Assembly: GCA_934565415.1 (NCBI GenBank)
Contig: CAKTHQ010000009.1
Coordinates: 1-64,000, forward strand
Direction: 5' to 3'
DNA from: an uncultured Oscillospiraceae bacterium
GTDB lineage: Bacteria > Bacillota > Clostridia > Oscillospirales > Oscillospiraceae
DNA length: 64,000 bases
The translations under genes and the position numbers were made by a program. This document shows positions 51,702-60,424 of the stretch, one piece after another; position 1 is the stretch's first letter, and every line of letters begins with the position of its first letter. Below the pieces are notes generated by a model. It worked only from the letters and a program-made list of their open reading frames with translations. It had not been told where the DNA came from and did no database searches.

Positions 51702-52992
51702 AATTAGCTCTTTTGCAGGCCGTTATGGGCTGATTTCCCCCGGCGACCAAATCACAGTTGCCTTGTCCGGCGGAAAAGACTCCGTGGCACTTCTTTTTGC
51801 TCTGTATCTTCTGAAAGACGAGTGGTCTATTACCCTGAAAGCGGCCCACTTTAACCATCATCTTCGGGGCGCGGAGTCCCAGCGGGATGCGGATTTTGTC
51901 CGGAAGCTCTGCGACCGGTATGATATCCCCCTGACCTTGGGTGAAGCTTGGGTGCAGCCCGGGGAGAAGGGCCTGGAGGCTGCTGCCAGGGATGCAAGGT
52001 ATGCTTTTTTCCGTACCCTGCCCGGAAAAATCGCCACAGCCCATACGGCGGATGACAATGCCGAAACGGTGCTTCTCCGGATGGTTCGGGGTACCGGCTT
52101 AAAAGGTCTTGGGGCCATCGCGCCCAAAAACGGAAACGTGATCCGCCCCATGCTGAGTACTCCCCGGGAGGAGGTAGCAGTCTTCCTGGAAAGTTACCAT
52201 CTTCCCCATGTGGAGGACAGCTCCAATGCGGGAGATGATTTTCTGCGCAACCGCATCCGTCATAGCATTCTCCCGATTCTGAAGGAGGAAAACCCCAGAA
52301 TCGCGGAAAATCTTTCCGCAATGGCTTTGGGGCTTCGGCTGGATGAGGCCTGTCTGCAAAAGCTGACCTCCGGCCCGGTGCCCGGTGTATCAAAGCTGCG
52401 GCAATTGGACCCGTCCCTGCGCAGGAGGTATCTGGAACGCTTTCTAAAAGAAAACGGTGTCCGGGAGCCGGAGCAGAGTCATATTCTCCAGGCGGAGCAG
52501 TTGATATTCCACTGGAATCCTTCGGCATCCATGGACTTTCCCGGGGGCGTGGTAATTGCCAGACAGTATGACACGCTGGTTCGGAAGGAATCCGTACAGG
52601 CTTTGGAGGCGAGGTCCGTTGAAAACGGTATGTTTCTGGAGGGCTTAGGCGCCCGGGTTTTGGTAGAGAATGCCACTGACTTTTCGCAAGGGCCCAATGT
52701 CTTTACAGTGGTCCCTCAGGGGCAGGTCTACTTACGCCCCCGTCAGTCGGGGGATACCATCTGTCTTTCCGGCGGTACCAGGAGCCTGAAAAGGCTGTTC
52801 ATAGACCGAAAAATTCCTGCCGCTCAGCGGGACCTGATCCCGGTGCTTTGCGACGACAGTGGGATTCTGGGCGTTATGGGCATCGGAGCAGACAAAAGGC
52901 GGCAGGCGCACACCCTTCCGGCAGTGACCATCCGCTTTGTATATAACCAAGAGGACTTTTCTCGGGAGGAGAAAGAAAATGGAGGCAAATAG
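51691..52992 (+). CDS. tilS: tRNA(Ile)-lysidine synthase
   Basis: TilS adds lysine to cytidine 34 of tRNA-Ile(CAU), so that it reads AUA codons. The 433-residue protein has the PP-loop LSGGKDSVALLFAL (about 25-38), the AHFNHHLRGAES segment (about 51-62), a substrate domain, and a C-terminal TilS domain with PRQSGDTICLSGGTRSLKRL near 350-369. It overlaps dnaB at the start and hpt is immediately downstream, the conserved Firmicutes tilS-hpt-ftsH arrangement. Confidence 0.95.
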   Translation: MLNKISSFAGRYGLISPGDQITVALSGGKDSVALLFALYLLKDEWSITLKAAHFNHHLRGAESQRDADFVRKLCDRYDIPLTLGEAWVQPGEKGLEAAARDARYAFFRTLPGKIATAHTADDNAETVLLRMVRGTGLKGLGAIAPKNGNVIRPMLSTPREEVAVFLESYHLPHVEDSSNAGDDFLRNRIRHSILPILKEENPRIAENLSAMALGLRLDEACLQKLTSGPVPGVSKLRQLDPSLRRRYLERFLKENGVREPEQSHILQAEQLIFHWNPSASMDFPGGVVIARQYDTLVRKESVQALEARSVENGMFLEGLGARVLVENATDFSQGPNVFTVVPQGQVYLRPRQSGDTICLSGGTRSLKRLFIDRKIPAAQRDLIPVLCDDSGILGVMGIGADKRRQAHTLPAVTIRFVYNQEDFSREEKENGGK

Positions 52993-52993
52993 C

Positions 52994-53536
52994 ATGGATA
53001 AGGACATACTGAAAGTGCTCATCACGGAGGAGCAGATCCGCACCCGCATCGCACAGCTGGGAGAGGAACTGACCCGTGACTACGAAGGGAAGGACCCCGT
53101 CATCGTTGGTGTGCTCAAGGGCGTAGTTGTCTTCTATGCCGACATGATCCGTCAGATCAAGGTACCCTGCCAGATGGACTTTATGTGGATCTCCTCCTAT
53201 TCCGGGACCACATCCACCGGAAATATGGTGGTCAAGCGGGATATCTCCGCAGACATCAAAGGCCGCCATGTACTGATTTTGGAGGATATTTTCGATACGG
53301 GTCACTCTTTGGACTTTACCTACAAGCACCTGCTCAGCAAAGAGCCTGCCTCTTTGAAGATTTGTACCTTCCTGGATAAGCCTGCCCGCAGACTGCCCGG
53401 CATCAATTTGAAGCCCGACTATGTGGGCTATACGGTGCCCAATGAATTCGTAGTGGGCTATGGTCTGGACTTTAACGAGCACTACCGGAATCTTCCCTAT
53501 ATTGGGGTTCTGAAGCCGGAAGCCTATGCGGACTGA
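52994..53536 (+). CDS. hpt: hypoxanthine phosphoribosyltransferase
   Basis: Hpt salvages hypoxanthine and guanine with PRPP to give IMP and GMP. The 180-residue protein has VGVLKGVVVFYADMIR near 36-51 and the PRPP-binding motif VLILEDIFDTGHSLDF near 95-110. The ATG at 52994 aligns with family starts and has GGAGG about 8 nt upstream; the in-frame ATG at 52979, inside tilS, also has a GGAGGAG site and is a real alternative (185 residues). In Bacillus, Hpt and TilS together stimulate ftsH expression; whether that holds here is unknown. Confidence 0.94.
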   Translation: MDKDILKVLITEEQIRTRIAQLGEELTRDYEGKDPVIVGVLKGVVVFYADMIRQIKVPCQMDFMWISSYSGTTSTGNMVVKRDISADIKGRHVLILEDIFDTGHSLDFTYKHLLSKEPASLKICTFLDKPARRLPGINLKPDYVGYTVPNEFVVGYGLDFNEHYRNLPYIGVLKPEAYAD

Positions 53537-53561
53537 TCAAAAATAAGGAGTTTTTAAGAAT

Positions 53562-55427
53562 TTGAATAACCGTAGATTGATTCCGCTGATCGTGTATCTG
53601 GCGGCCATGGTGCTGGTGTTCAGCTGGATCAGCGGACTGACAGCCCCCAAGACCAGCGCCATTACCTACTCTGAAATGGTAGATTTGCTCAAGGATGAGC
53701 AGGTACGTTCCCTTACTGTGAAGGGAAACACCATTACTTTGGAACTGCGCACGCCCTATAATGGAAAGACTCAGCTCCAAACCCAGCTGGACACCGAGAG
53801 CTTCCGCCAGGACCTGGGGAGCCTTTTGCAGGAGCAGCACGCTTCCGGTGTATTGGTAAATTACGATATCCAGCCGGGGAGGGCCTACACCCCCTATGAC
53901 CTGGTGCTGCCCATTATCCTGGCCGGTGGTGTCCTGCTGGTTATCTGGACCCTTATTATGGGCAAAATGAACGGCAACAATCCTTTGGCCACCTTTGGCA
54001 AGGCCCGAACGGTACTGGGCGTGCCGGATGGCAAGAAGGTCACCTTCGATGATGTAGCCGGTGCAGAAGAGGAAAAAGAAGAGCTGGAGGAAATCGTGGA
54101 TTTTCTCCGGGATCCCCAAAAGTTTACAACCATCGGAGCCCGGATCCCCCACGGCATTTTGCTGGTAGGGCCTCCGGGTACCGGCAAGACGCTGCTGGCC
54201 CGCGCGGTCGCCGGGGAGGCAGGGGTCCAGTTCCTTTCTATTTCCGGTTCCGATTTCGTGGAAATGTATGTAGGCGTCGGTGCCAGCCGTGTCAGAGACC
54301 TGTTTGAGCAGGCAAAAAAACTGGCTCCCACCATTATCTTTATTGACGAAATTGATGCGGTTGGCCGCAAGCGGGGTACCGGCCTCGGCGGCGGCCATGA
54401 TGAAAAGGAGCAGACTCTAAACCAGCTGCTGGTGGAAATGGACGGCTTTGGCCATACCGAAGGCATCATTGTCCTGGCAGCTACCAACCGGCCGGACATT
54501 CTGGACCCGGCCCTTCTGCGCCCCGGTCGATTTGATCGTCAGATCCAGGTGAACCGCCCGGATGTAAAGGGAAGAGAAGAAATCCTCCAGGTTCATGCCA
54601 AGAACAAGAAGCTGGACGATACCGTAAACCTCCGGACGGTGGCCCGGGCAACCTCCGGCTTTACCGGTGCGGACCTGAGTAACCTTCTGAACGAGGCCGC
54701 CATCATGGCAGCAAGAGACAATCGGCCTGTCATCAATATGGAGGACATCAACGAGTCCCTTATGAAGATTGTGGCCGGTCCAGCCAAGCACAGCCATGTC
54801 CAGTCCCGCCGGGACCTGAAGACCACGGCGGTCCACGAGGCGGGCCATGCGGTGGCCATGTACCGCCTGCCTACCCATGATCCCGTTCGCCAGATTTCCA
54901 TTGTTCCCCGGGGCAGAAGTTTGGGTGCTACCTGGTACCTGCCTAAGGACGATTCCTCCAACCTGACCCGGAACGAGATGTACGAGCAGATTGTGGGCCT
55001 TTTGGGCGGCCGTGTGGCGGAAGCTCTGTATGTAGGGGACATCTCCGTAGGCGCCTCCAACGATATCGACCGGGCTACCAAACTGGCCAAAGACATGGTT
55101 GCCCGGTACGGTATGTGTGAAAAACTGGGTACGGTTTCCTACCTGGATGACGGAGAAGTTTTCATTGGCCGGGACTATCAGAACACCAAGAGCTATTCCG
55201 AAAAGGTTGCCGGTACCATCGACGAGGAGGTTAAGGCCCTTATCGACCGTGCCTATGAGGACTGTAAGGCCATCCTCACAAAGGATGCCGATAAGCTGCA
55301 GCAAGTGGTAGACTACCTGATGGTCAACGAAACCATCACAGGTGCTCAGTTTGCGGACCTGATGGAAGGCCGCACCATTTCGGAAGGTTCCGCTACAGCC
55401 CTAACCGACGGGTACGAAGAAGAATAA
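53562..55427 (+). CDS. ftsH: ATP-dependent zinc metalloprotease FtsH
   Basis: FtsH degrades damaged membrane proteins and regulatory factors as a membrane-bound hexamer. The 621-residue protein has helix 1 (about 4-24), a short external domain, helix 2 (about 112-134), an AAA+ module with Walker A GPPGTGKT near 203-210, Walker [12 protein letters not shown] near 257-267 and the SRH region [20 protein letters not shown] near 307-326, and the zinc protease site HEAGH with His425 and His429. The start is TTG at 53562 with AAGGAG 11 nt upstream. A strong terminator follows. Confidence 0.97.
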   Translation: MNNRRLIPLIVYLAAMVLVFSWISGLTAPKTSAITYSEMVDLLKDEQVRSLTVKGNTITLELRTPYNGKTQLQTQLDTESFRQDLGSLLQEQHASGVLVNYDIQPGRAYTPYDLVLPIILAGGVLLVIWTLIMGKMNGNNPLATFGKARTVLGVPDGKKVTFDDVAGAEEEKEELEEIVDFLRDPQKFTTIGARIPHGILLVGPPGTGKTLLARAVAGEAGVQFLSISGSDFVEMYVGVGASRVRDLFEQAKKLAPTIIFIDEIDAVGRKRGTGLGGGHDEKEQTLNQLLVEMDGFGHTEGIIVLAATNRPDILDPALLRPGRFDRQIQVNRPDVKGREEILQVHAKNKKLDDTVNLRTVARATSGFTGADLSNLLNEAAIMAARDNRPVINMEDINESLMKIVAGPAKHSHVQSRRDLKTTAVHEAGHAVAMYRLPTHDPVRQISIVPRGRSLGATWYLPKDDSSNLTRNEMYEQIVGLLGGRVAEALYVGDISVGASNDIDRATKLAKDMVARYGMCEKLGTVSYLDDGEVFIGRDYQNTKSYSEKVAGTIDEEVKALIDRAYEDCKAILTKDADKLQQVVDYLMVNETITGAQFADLMEGRTISEGSATALTDGYEEE

Positions 55428-55431
55428 AAAG

Positions 55432-55465
55432 CGAGTCCACCGATGAGAAAAGTCGGTGGACTCGT
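55432..55465. terminator. bidirectional terminator between ftsH and the nitroreductase gene
   Basis: CGAGTCCACCGA pairs with TCGGTGGACTCG. A-rich sequence on the left gives a T-run on the minus strand; the plus-strand tail is weaker. Confidence 0.8.
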
Positions 55466-55468
55466 CAT

Positions 55469-56023
55469 TTACTTTACATAGGTGACGGTATTGCCGGTAC
55501 GTTCCTTGGGTGTGTGCTCCGGCAGGCCGGTCTCGGTATCGGCATAGCCCAGGGCCAAAGCACCGTAAACCCGCTCCTCTTTGCCCATGCCCAGGGAGAA
55601 CAGGTATTCGTTGATGGCATCATCTTCATTAAGGCTCCGCAGCTGGTTAATCCAGCAGCTGCCCAGTTCCAGGGCACTGGCCTCCAGCATCATATTTTCC
55701 AGAGCACAGCCGGTGTCTGCCAGGTTGTTGACATTGTCCATCCGGTTGCACAGAACAATCAATAGATTGGGGTTATAGTGGAAGGTATATCCTTCCGGCC
55801 GGGGAGTTCCGATTTTTTTGTACCCCTCCCGAACCAGCTGTGCCAGCTTTTCCAAAATCTGCTTGTTTCGGATCACCAAGAAGTGCGTAGCCTGTACATT
55901 TTTCCCGCTGGGTGCATAGATGCCAGCCTCTAAAACCGCATCCAATAGTTCCTGCGGAACATCCTGCTGTGTAAATTTCCGGGTGCTTCGTCTGGCTTTG
56001 ATCCAGTTAAGCGTCTGATCCAT
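55469..56023 (-). CDS. nitroreductase family protein
   Basis: A 184-residue FMN-dependent oxidoreductase. The N-terminal FMN phosphate-binding residues are in KARRSTRKFTQQDV (about 9-22) and the APSGKNVQATHFLVI segment (about 37-51) is typical, with GSCWINQLR near 122-130 and MGKEERVYGALALGYAD near 145-161 closing the fold. The substrate is not known; members reduce nitroaromatics, quinones or other cofactors. It is monocistronic with its own promoter and faces ftsH. Confidence 0.9.
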   Translation of the reverse strand: MDQTLNWIKARRSTRKFTQQDVPQELLDAVLEAGIYAPSGKNVQATHFLVIRNKQILEKLAQLVREGYKKIGTPRPEGYTFHYNPNLLIVLCNRMDNVNNLADTGCALENMMLEASALELGSCWINQLRSLNEDDAINEYLFSLGMGKEERVYGALALGYADTETGLPEHTPKERTGNTVTYVK

Positions 56024-56053
56024 ATGAATCTTCCTTTCTGCTTGATTTCTTAT

Positions 56054-56082
56054 ACTCTACCACAAATAGACAGTTTCGGCAA
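56054..56082 (-). promoter_or_regulatory. candidate sigma-A promoter for the nitroreductase gene
   Basis: On the minus strand TTGCCG (56077-56082), a 17-nt spacer and TAGAGT (56054-56059). It is weaker than its neighbours. Confidence 0.5.
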
Positions 56083-56194
56083 ATCATTTTCGTGATATTC
56101 CCTGACAAGCAGTCAACCCTCCGTGTAATATAAACAACCAAGAGAGTTTATCCCTACCTTATTCTGTTAAAGCCGACAAAAATGGAACAGGCTC

Positions 56195-56223
56195 TTGCAT
56201 CTGCAAAAAGGATATGCTATAGT
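56195..56223 (+). promoter_or_regulatory. sigma-A promoter for the glycine riboswitch
   Basis: TTGCAT (56195-56200), a 17-nt spacer ending in TGC, and TATAGT (56218-56223), about 28 nt before the aptamer. Confidence 0.85.
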
Positions 56224-56249
56224 GTCCCTATCCCAAAAACTGAATATCG

Positions 56250-56430
56250 TGCGATACGAAGCTGACGGAAAACAGGGCTTTGGCCCGACCGAAGGAGCAA
56301 CACTCTCAGGTGCCGCAAAGGAGCGGTAAGACCGCCAGTGGATCGCACTCTGGAGACATCTGATTTTTTCAGAGGCCGAAGGTGCAAGGGGTGGTATACC
56401 ACCGAATCTCTCAGGCAAAAGGACAGAGTT
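56250..56430 (+). promoter_or_regulatory. tandem glycine riboswitch
   Basis: Two glycine-aptamer-like units. The first, closed by GTGCGAT/ATCGCAC, has the core ACCGAAGGAGCAA followed by ACTCTCAGGT and an extra small hairpin (CCGCAAAGGAGCGG). The second has GGCCGAAGGTGCAAGG, then ATCTCTCAGGCAAAAGGACAGAG. The context is a downstream terminator and an AGCS symporter gene, so glycine controls uptake or efflux of glycine or alanine. Confidence 0.93.
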
Positions 56431-56469
56431 TTTTAGCGGTATATCATGCCGCCTATGTGTTGTTCTTTT

Positions 56470-56512
56470 ACAGGAGTACCCCTTGCGGGTATTCCTGTTT
56501 TTCTATTTTTTA
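56470..56512 (+). terminator. riboswitch-controlled terminator before the AGCS gene
   Basis: ACAGGAGTACCC pairs with GGGTATTCCTGT (one mismatch), followed by TTTTCTATTTTTT. It lies between the second aptamer and the ribosome binding site. Confidence 0.9.
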
Positions 56513-56528
56513 AGGGGAGGAAAGAGAT

Positions 56529-58016
56529 ATGAGCGGTTTTTTGAAAATGGTAGAACTGGTCAACGGAAAGGTGAACGACTTTGTATGGGGCATACCCATG
56601 CTGGTGCTGCTGGTGGGTACGGGCATTCTGATGACCTGCCTGACGAAGTGGTTCCAGGTGAGCCATTTTGCCTACTGGATTAAGCATACCATCGGCGCTA
56701 TTTTTCTCAATAAGCATGTAACGGCCCATACCGGGAAGGAGGACCGTTCTATCAGCCAATTCCAGAGCCTGTGCACGGCCCTGGCTGCCACCATCGGCAC
56801 CGGAAACATTGCGGGTGTGGCCTCTGCCATTGCCTCCGGCGGCCCCGGTGCTATCTTCTGGATGTGGATTGTGGCCATTTTCGGCATGATGACCAACTAT
56901 TCCGAAAATGTGCTGGGCATCTACTACCGCCGGAAAAATGAGGCAGGGGAGTGGTCCGGCGGCGCCATGTACTACCTGAAGGACGGTTTGGGCAGTTTTA
57001 AGGGATGCAAAAACCTGGGCAAGGTCCTGGCATTCCTGTTCAGTGTCTTCTGTGTGCTGGCCAGCTTCGGTATCGGCAATATGGGACAGATCAATTCCAT
57101 TGCCATCAATATGCAGAGCGCTTTCCACATTCCCAATTGGGTAACCGGTGTCCTACTGATGATCGTTGCAGCCTTAGTGGTGGTGGGTGGCCTGAAGCGA
57201 ATCGCCGCCGTCACGGAAAAGCTGGTCCCTGTCATGGCCCTTGTGTATGTGATTGGGGCCCTGGCACTGGTAATTCTGAATGCCCAGAATATTTTGCCCG
57301 CCTTTGCTTCCATTTTTAAGGGTGCCTTTGCTATGAAAGCTGTGGGCGGTGGTATTGTCGGCAGCGGCGTCAAGGCCGCAGTTACCTGGGGCATGAAACG
57401 GGGTGTTTTCTCCAACGAGGCAGGCTTAGGCTCCAGCGTCATGGTCCACTCCAATTCCAATGTCAAAGAGCCGGTGGCCCAGGGAATGTGGGGCATTTTT
57501 GAGGTGTTTGCCGATACCCTGGTAGTGTGCACCCTGACGGCTCTGGCAGTGCTGACCAGCGGCCTGGTAGACCTGAATACCGGCGCTGTTCTGACCACCA
57601 CCGAAAAGACGGCTATGGTCGCCGAGGCTTTCAGCCTGAAATTCGGCGCATTTGGTTCCGGCTTTATCGCCATCGCCATTTTGCTCTTTGCGTTCTCTAC
57701 GGTACTGGGCTGGAGCCACTACGGCACCAAAGCCTTTGAATATCTATTCGGTACCAAGGCAACCATTGGCTACCGGGTCGTATTTGTGCTGTTCATCGTG
57801 GTGGGTGCCACCATGCAGCTGGACCTGGCCTGGGACCTGAGCGATACCTTCAATGGCTTGATGGCAATTCCCAACCTGATCGGTGTAGTGGCCCTTAGCG
57901 GTTTGGTTCGTAAAATCACCCGAAATTATGTATCCAGAAAGATCAAAGGGGAGGCGCTGGAACCCATGTATTCCGCCTTCCCGGACATCCAGAAGAAAGA
58001 GGAAACCTGTGTATAA
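56529..58016 (+). CDS. sodium:alanine/glycine symporter, AGCS family
   Basis: A 495-residue secondary transporter with about ten or eleven membrane helices. The family motifs CTALAATIGTGNIAGVASAI (about 83-102), GAIFWMWIVAIFGMMTNYSE, and GVFSNEAGLGSSVMVHS near 293-309 are present; the last two contain residues that bind substrate and sodium. It imports alanine or glycine with sodium. Control by the glycine riboswitch upstream indicates glycine as a physiological substrate. GGGGAGG lies ahead of the ATG at 56529. Confidence 0.95.
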   Translation: MSGFLKMVELVNGKVNDFVWGIPMLVLLVGTGILMTCLTKWFQVSHFAYWIKHTIGAIFLNKHVTAHTGKEDRSISQFQSLCTALAATIGTGNIAGVASAIASGGPGAIFWMWIVAIFGMMTNYSENVLGIYYRRKNEAGEWSGGAMYYLKDGLGSFKGCKNLGKVLAFLFSVFCVLASFGIGNMGQINSIAINMQSAFHIPNWVTGVLLMIVAALVVVGGLKRIAAVTEKLVPVMALVYVIGALALVILNAQNILPAFASIFKGAFAMKAVGGGIVGSGVKAAVTWGMKRGVFSNEAGLGSSVMVHSNSNVKEPVAQGMWGIFEVFADTLVVCTLTALAVLTSGLVDLNTGAVLTTTEKTAMVAEAFSLKFGAFGSGFIAIAILLFAFSTVLGWSHYGTKAFEYLFGTKATIGYRVVFVLFIVVGATMQLDLAWDLSDTFNGLMAIPNLIGVVALSGLVRKITRNYVSRKIKGEALEPMYSAFPDIQKKEETCV

Positions 58017-58025
58017 AATCCGGGA

Positions 58026-58054
58026 TTGCATCTGCTCCCAAATTCTGCTATGAT
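58026..58054 (+). promoter_or_regulatory. sigma-A promoter for the surface protein gene
   Basis: TTGCAT (58026-58031), a 17-nt spacer ending in TGC, and TATGAT (58049-58054), 23 nt before the start codon. Confidence 0.82.
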
Positions 58055-58077
58055 TGGAGCAGGAGGGATCAGAACCC

Positions 58078-59523
58078 ATGAAACGGATTTTTATATTGCT
58101 TCTCACACTCACGCTGGTGGTTATGCCCGTTTTTGCCGAATCTGCAGATGTACCGGAAAACACGGAAGAAACCGAGATTGCCTATACGGAAATATATACG
58201 GTTGAAGACCTGATGGGGCTGCTCCAGAATCCCAGCGGCAATTACCGCCTGATGGAGGATCTGGACCTTGCTGAGACATCCTGGCCCTGTCCGTCTTTTT
58301 CCGGCATTTTTGACGGAAATGGCCACAGCCTTTTAAATCTATCCATTACAGCTGCAGGGGAGACAAAAGCAGAGGTTTTGGATGGAAATCAAAAGCACTA
58401 TGATGCCGTTTTTGCCGGATTCTTTGGGCAGCTGGACCGGGCAGAGGTCCGGGACCTGCATCTGGTGAATCTGCGTGTCCTTGTGGAAACGGACGAGCCC
58501 TGCATGGTCGGCGGTATGGCGGGCTTCGCCATGGACAGCACAATCTACGGCTGCTCCGTCACCGGTCAACTGGAGCTCCGGGCCCACGAGAGGATGTTTG
58601 GCTTGGCTGGAATGGTGGGCTACGGTGTGGCCCTGGTGGACCATTGCAACGTAGATGCTACCCTGATCTGTGTAGATACGGACGCAGAAACCTCCGATGA
58701 GCAGTTTCTGGGCGGCATCTTTGGTACCGGCTTCTTCAGCGTAAAGGATACGGAAGTATGGCTCCAGGCCTATATTTCGGAGCACGGCTTTGTTCATAGC
58801 GGCGGCATTGGCGGGATGCTGATGCAGTATCCCATTGGTATGGGCAGGGAAGGTCTGATCCAGAACAACTGGGTAGGCGGAAAAATCACGTTTTTTGAAG
58901 ATAACAAGGTCCGTCGTGCCTACTGTAAGGCGGTCATTGGCGAACTGGTCAAGAACATGAATTACAACCACCGAATTAGCGGGAACACTACTGACGATTT
59001 CCAAAGTGAAGAGGTGAAAACCTACGAACGGGAGCTGCGGCCGGAAACCTGCGAAAACCCGGAATATACGGAAAAGGTAGTCCCATCCGATTGCAAGACC
59101 TTTGGCTACACCGAGTACACCTGTACCTCCTGCGGCTATACCTACCGGGAACATTACACGCTGCACAGTCACACGGTAACAAACTGGCAGGTCCTTTGCC
59201 CGGCCACCACTACGGAGGAAGGGACGAGCGAGGGCTTCTGTGATTCCTGCGGCATCCGGCAGACCCGGGTGGACCCCACCTTGCCGGAACCCACGGAACC
59301 GGAGACGACCGCTCCGCCGGAAACCACCCAGCCTCCTCAGCAAGAAACCACAATACCGGCAACTACCCAGCCGCCAACGGAGCCAGAGGCTCCAAAAACA
59401 GAAAAAGCAGGCTTCCCGGTATGGGCCCGGTGGCTCTGCGGGATCTTGGGTACAGCGGTCCTGGGCGCTGTAATCTTTGTGGCCACAGAACCAAAAGGAA
59501 AGCATCTGCGGAAAGGGAAATAA
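58078..59523 (+). CDS. secreted, membrane-anchored protein with GLUG-like repeats
   Basis: A 481-residue protein. The signal peptide (about 1-20, VVMPVFAES) is followed by a beta-helix-like region with FSGIFDGNGHSLLNLSI near 76-92 and GGMAGFAMDSTIYGCSV near 145-161, as in bacterial GLUG-type adhesin repeats. Cys-rich motifs (EYTCTSCGYTYREHYTLHSH near 350-369, then GFCDSCGIRQTR) come next, then a Thr/Pro/Glu-rich linker (about 400-445) and a C-terminal membrane helix with a Lys/Arg tail (about 452-481). There is no LPxTG; the anchor appears to be the helix. AGGAGGG precedes the ATG at 58078. Adhesion or wall binding is inference. Confidence 0.72.
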   Translation: MKRIFILLLTLTLVVMPVFAESADVPENTEETEIAYTEIYTVEDLMGLLQNPSGNYRLMEDLDLAETSWPCPSFSGIFDGNGHSLLNLSITAAGETKAEVLDGNQKHYDAVFAGFFGQLDRAEVRDLHLVNLRVLVETDEPCMVGGMAGFAMDSTIYGCSVTGQLELRAHERMFGLAGMVGYGVALVDHCNVDATLICVDTDAETSDEQFLGGIFGTGFFSVKDTEVWLQAYISEHGFVHSGGIGGMLMQYPIGMGREGLIQNNWVGGKITFFEDNKVRRAYCKAVIGELVKNMNYNHRISGNTTDDFQSEEVKTYERELRPETCENPEYTEKVVPSDCKTFGYTEYTCTSCGYTYREHYTLHSHTVTNWQVLCPATTTEEGTSEGFCDSCGIRQTRVDPTLPEPTEPETTAPPETTQPPQQETTIPATTQPPTEPEAPKTEKAGFPVWARWLCGILGTAVLGAVIFVATEPKGKHLRKGK

Positions 59524-59528
59524 ATCCG

Positions 59529-59568
59529 GCACGGTCGGGCTTCCAAGGAAGCCCAGCCGTGCTTTTTT
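59529..59568 (+). terminator. terminator after the surface protein gene
   Basis: GCACGG and GGGCTTCC pair with GGAAGCCC and CCGTGC, followed by TTTTTT. Confidence 0.92.
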
Positions 59569-59580
59569 CGTGTGCGGATA

Positions 59581-59609
59581 TTGAAGCCTTGATAAAAATG
59601 TGCTACAAT
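59581..59609 (+). promoter_or_regulatory. sigma-A promoter for the second cytidylate-kinase-like gene
   Basis: TTGAAG (59581-59586), a 17-nt spacer ending in TGC, and TACAAT (59604-59609). Confidence 0.8.
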
Positions 59610-59658
59610 GTTTTCATTGGGGGGTTTCCCCACTATGGTATTAGCAGGAGGGTTCCTT

Positions 59659-60252
59659 ATGAAGCGCATTATAACCATTGGAAGAGAGGTAGGCGCAGGC
59701 GGCAGCGACCTGGGCCGTCGGCTGGCACGGGAGCTGGGAATCGCCTATTACGATCGGGACATCATTCTCCGCACGGCCAAGGCCAGCGCCCATCTGACGC
59801 CGGAGCAGGTCCGCCAGTGGGACGAAAAGGTCCCTGTGGAGTTTGGCTTTACCCAGAGCCTTTTCAATTTCTACAGCCGTCCGTTGAGCGAAGAACTGTG
59901 GAACGCCCAGGTCCGAGCCATCCGACAGCTGGCGGATAAGGAAAGCTGTGTGATCGTGGGCCGAAATGCCGATTATATCCTAAAGGAATACGACCACTGT
60001 CTGCGGGTCTTCGTCCACGCGGACCGGAGCTGGCGGCTGCTGCGGGTCCGGAAGGAAATGCCGGATACCCCCCTGGATGTGCTGGAATCCGACATGGATA
60101 CGGCGGACCGTGCCCGACGTACTTACTGCGAAAAAATGACAGGAAGAGCCTATGGAGATTGCAGAAATTACGATTTAACTCTGTGTACCAGCACCCTGGG
60201 ATTTGAGAAGGCATACCAATTGCTCAAGAACGCGGCCGAAATCATGGAATAA
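59659..60252 (+). CDS. cytidylate kinase-like family protein (paralogue)
   Basis: A 197-residue kinase-like protein of the same family as the one at 12137-12754, with the loop ITIGREVGAGGSDLGRRLA at the start and CVIVGRNADYIL near 97-108. Apart from these nucleotide-binding regions the two proteins have diverged, so they may use different substrates. The ATG at 59659 follows AGGAGGG; a longer reading from 59608 would begin inside the promoter. It is monocistronic. Confidence 0.8.
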   Translation: MKRIITIGREVGAGGSDLGRRLARELGIAYYDRDIILRTAKASAHLTPEQVRQWDEKVPVEFGFTQSLFNFYSRPLSEELWNAQVRAIRQLADKESCVIVGRNADYILKEYDHCLRVFVHADRSWRLLRVRKEMPDTPLDVLESDMDTADRARRTYCEKMTGRAYGDCRNYDLTLCTSTLGFEKAYQLLKNAAEIME

Positions 60253-60295
60253 TTTGGAGAATCCGTAAAATATGGACATTTGTCTTCCTCCTGTG

Positions 60296-60324
60296 TTGAC
60301 TTTTCCGGAGTGAAGTGCTAGAAT
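60296..60324 (+). promoter_or_regulatory. sigma-A promoter for the amino-acid ABC operon
   Basis: TTGACT (60296-60301), a 17-nt spacer ending in TGC, and TAGAAT (60319-60324), about 100 nt before the start codon. The leader holds two small hairpins (CAAACGC/GCGTTTG and GCCGG/CCGGC). Confidence 0.85.
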
Positions 60325-60424
60325 ACCCGCAAGATAAACGAGGTGAAACTGCAAACGCCGCCGCGTTTGTCCTTGCCGGTTTCCGGCAGAATCCAATTAG
60401 CAAACAGAGGAAAGGATGAATGTA

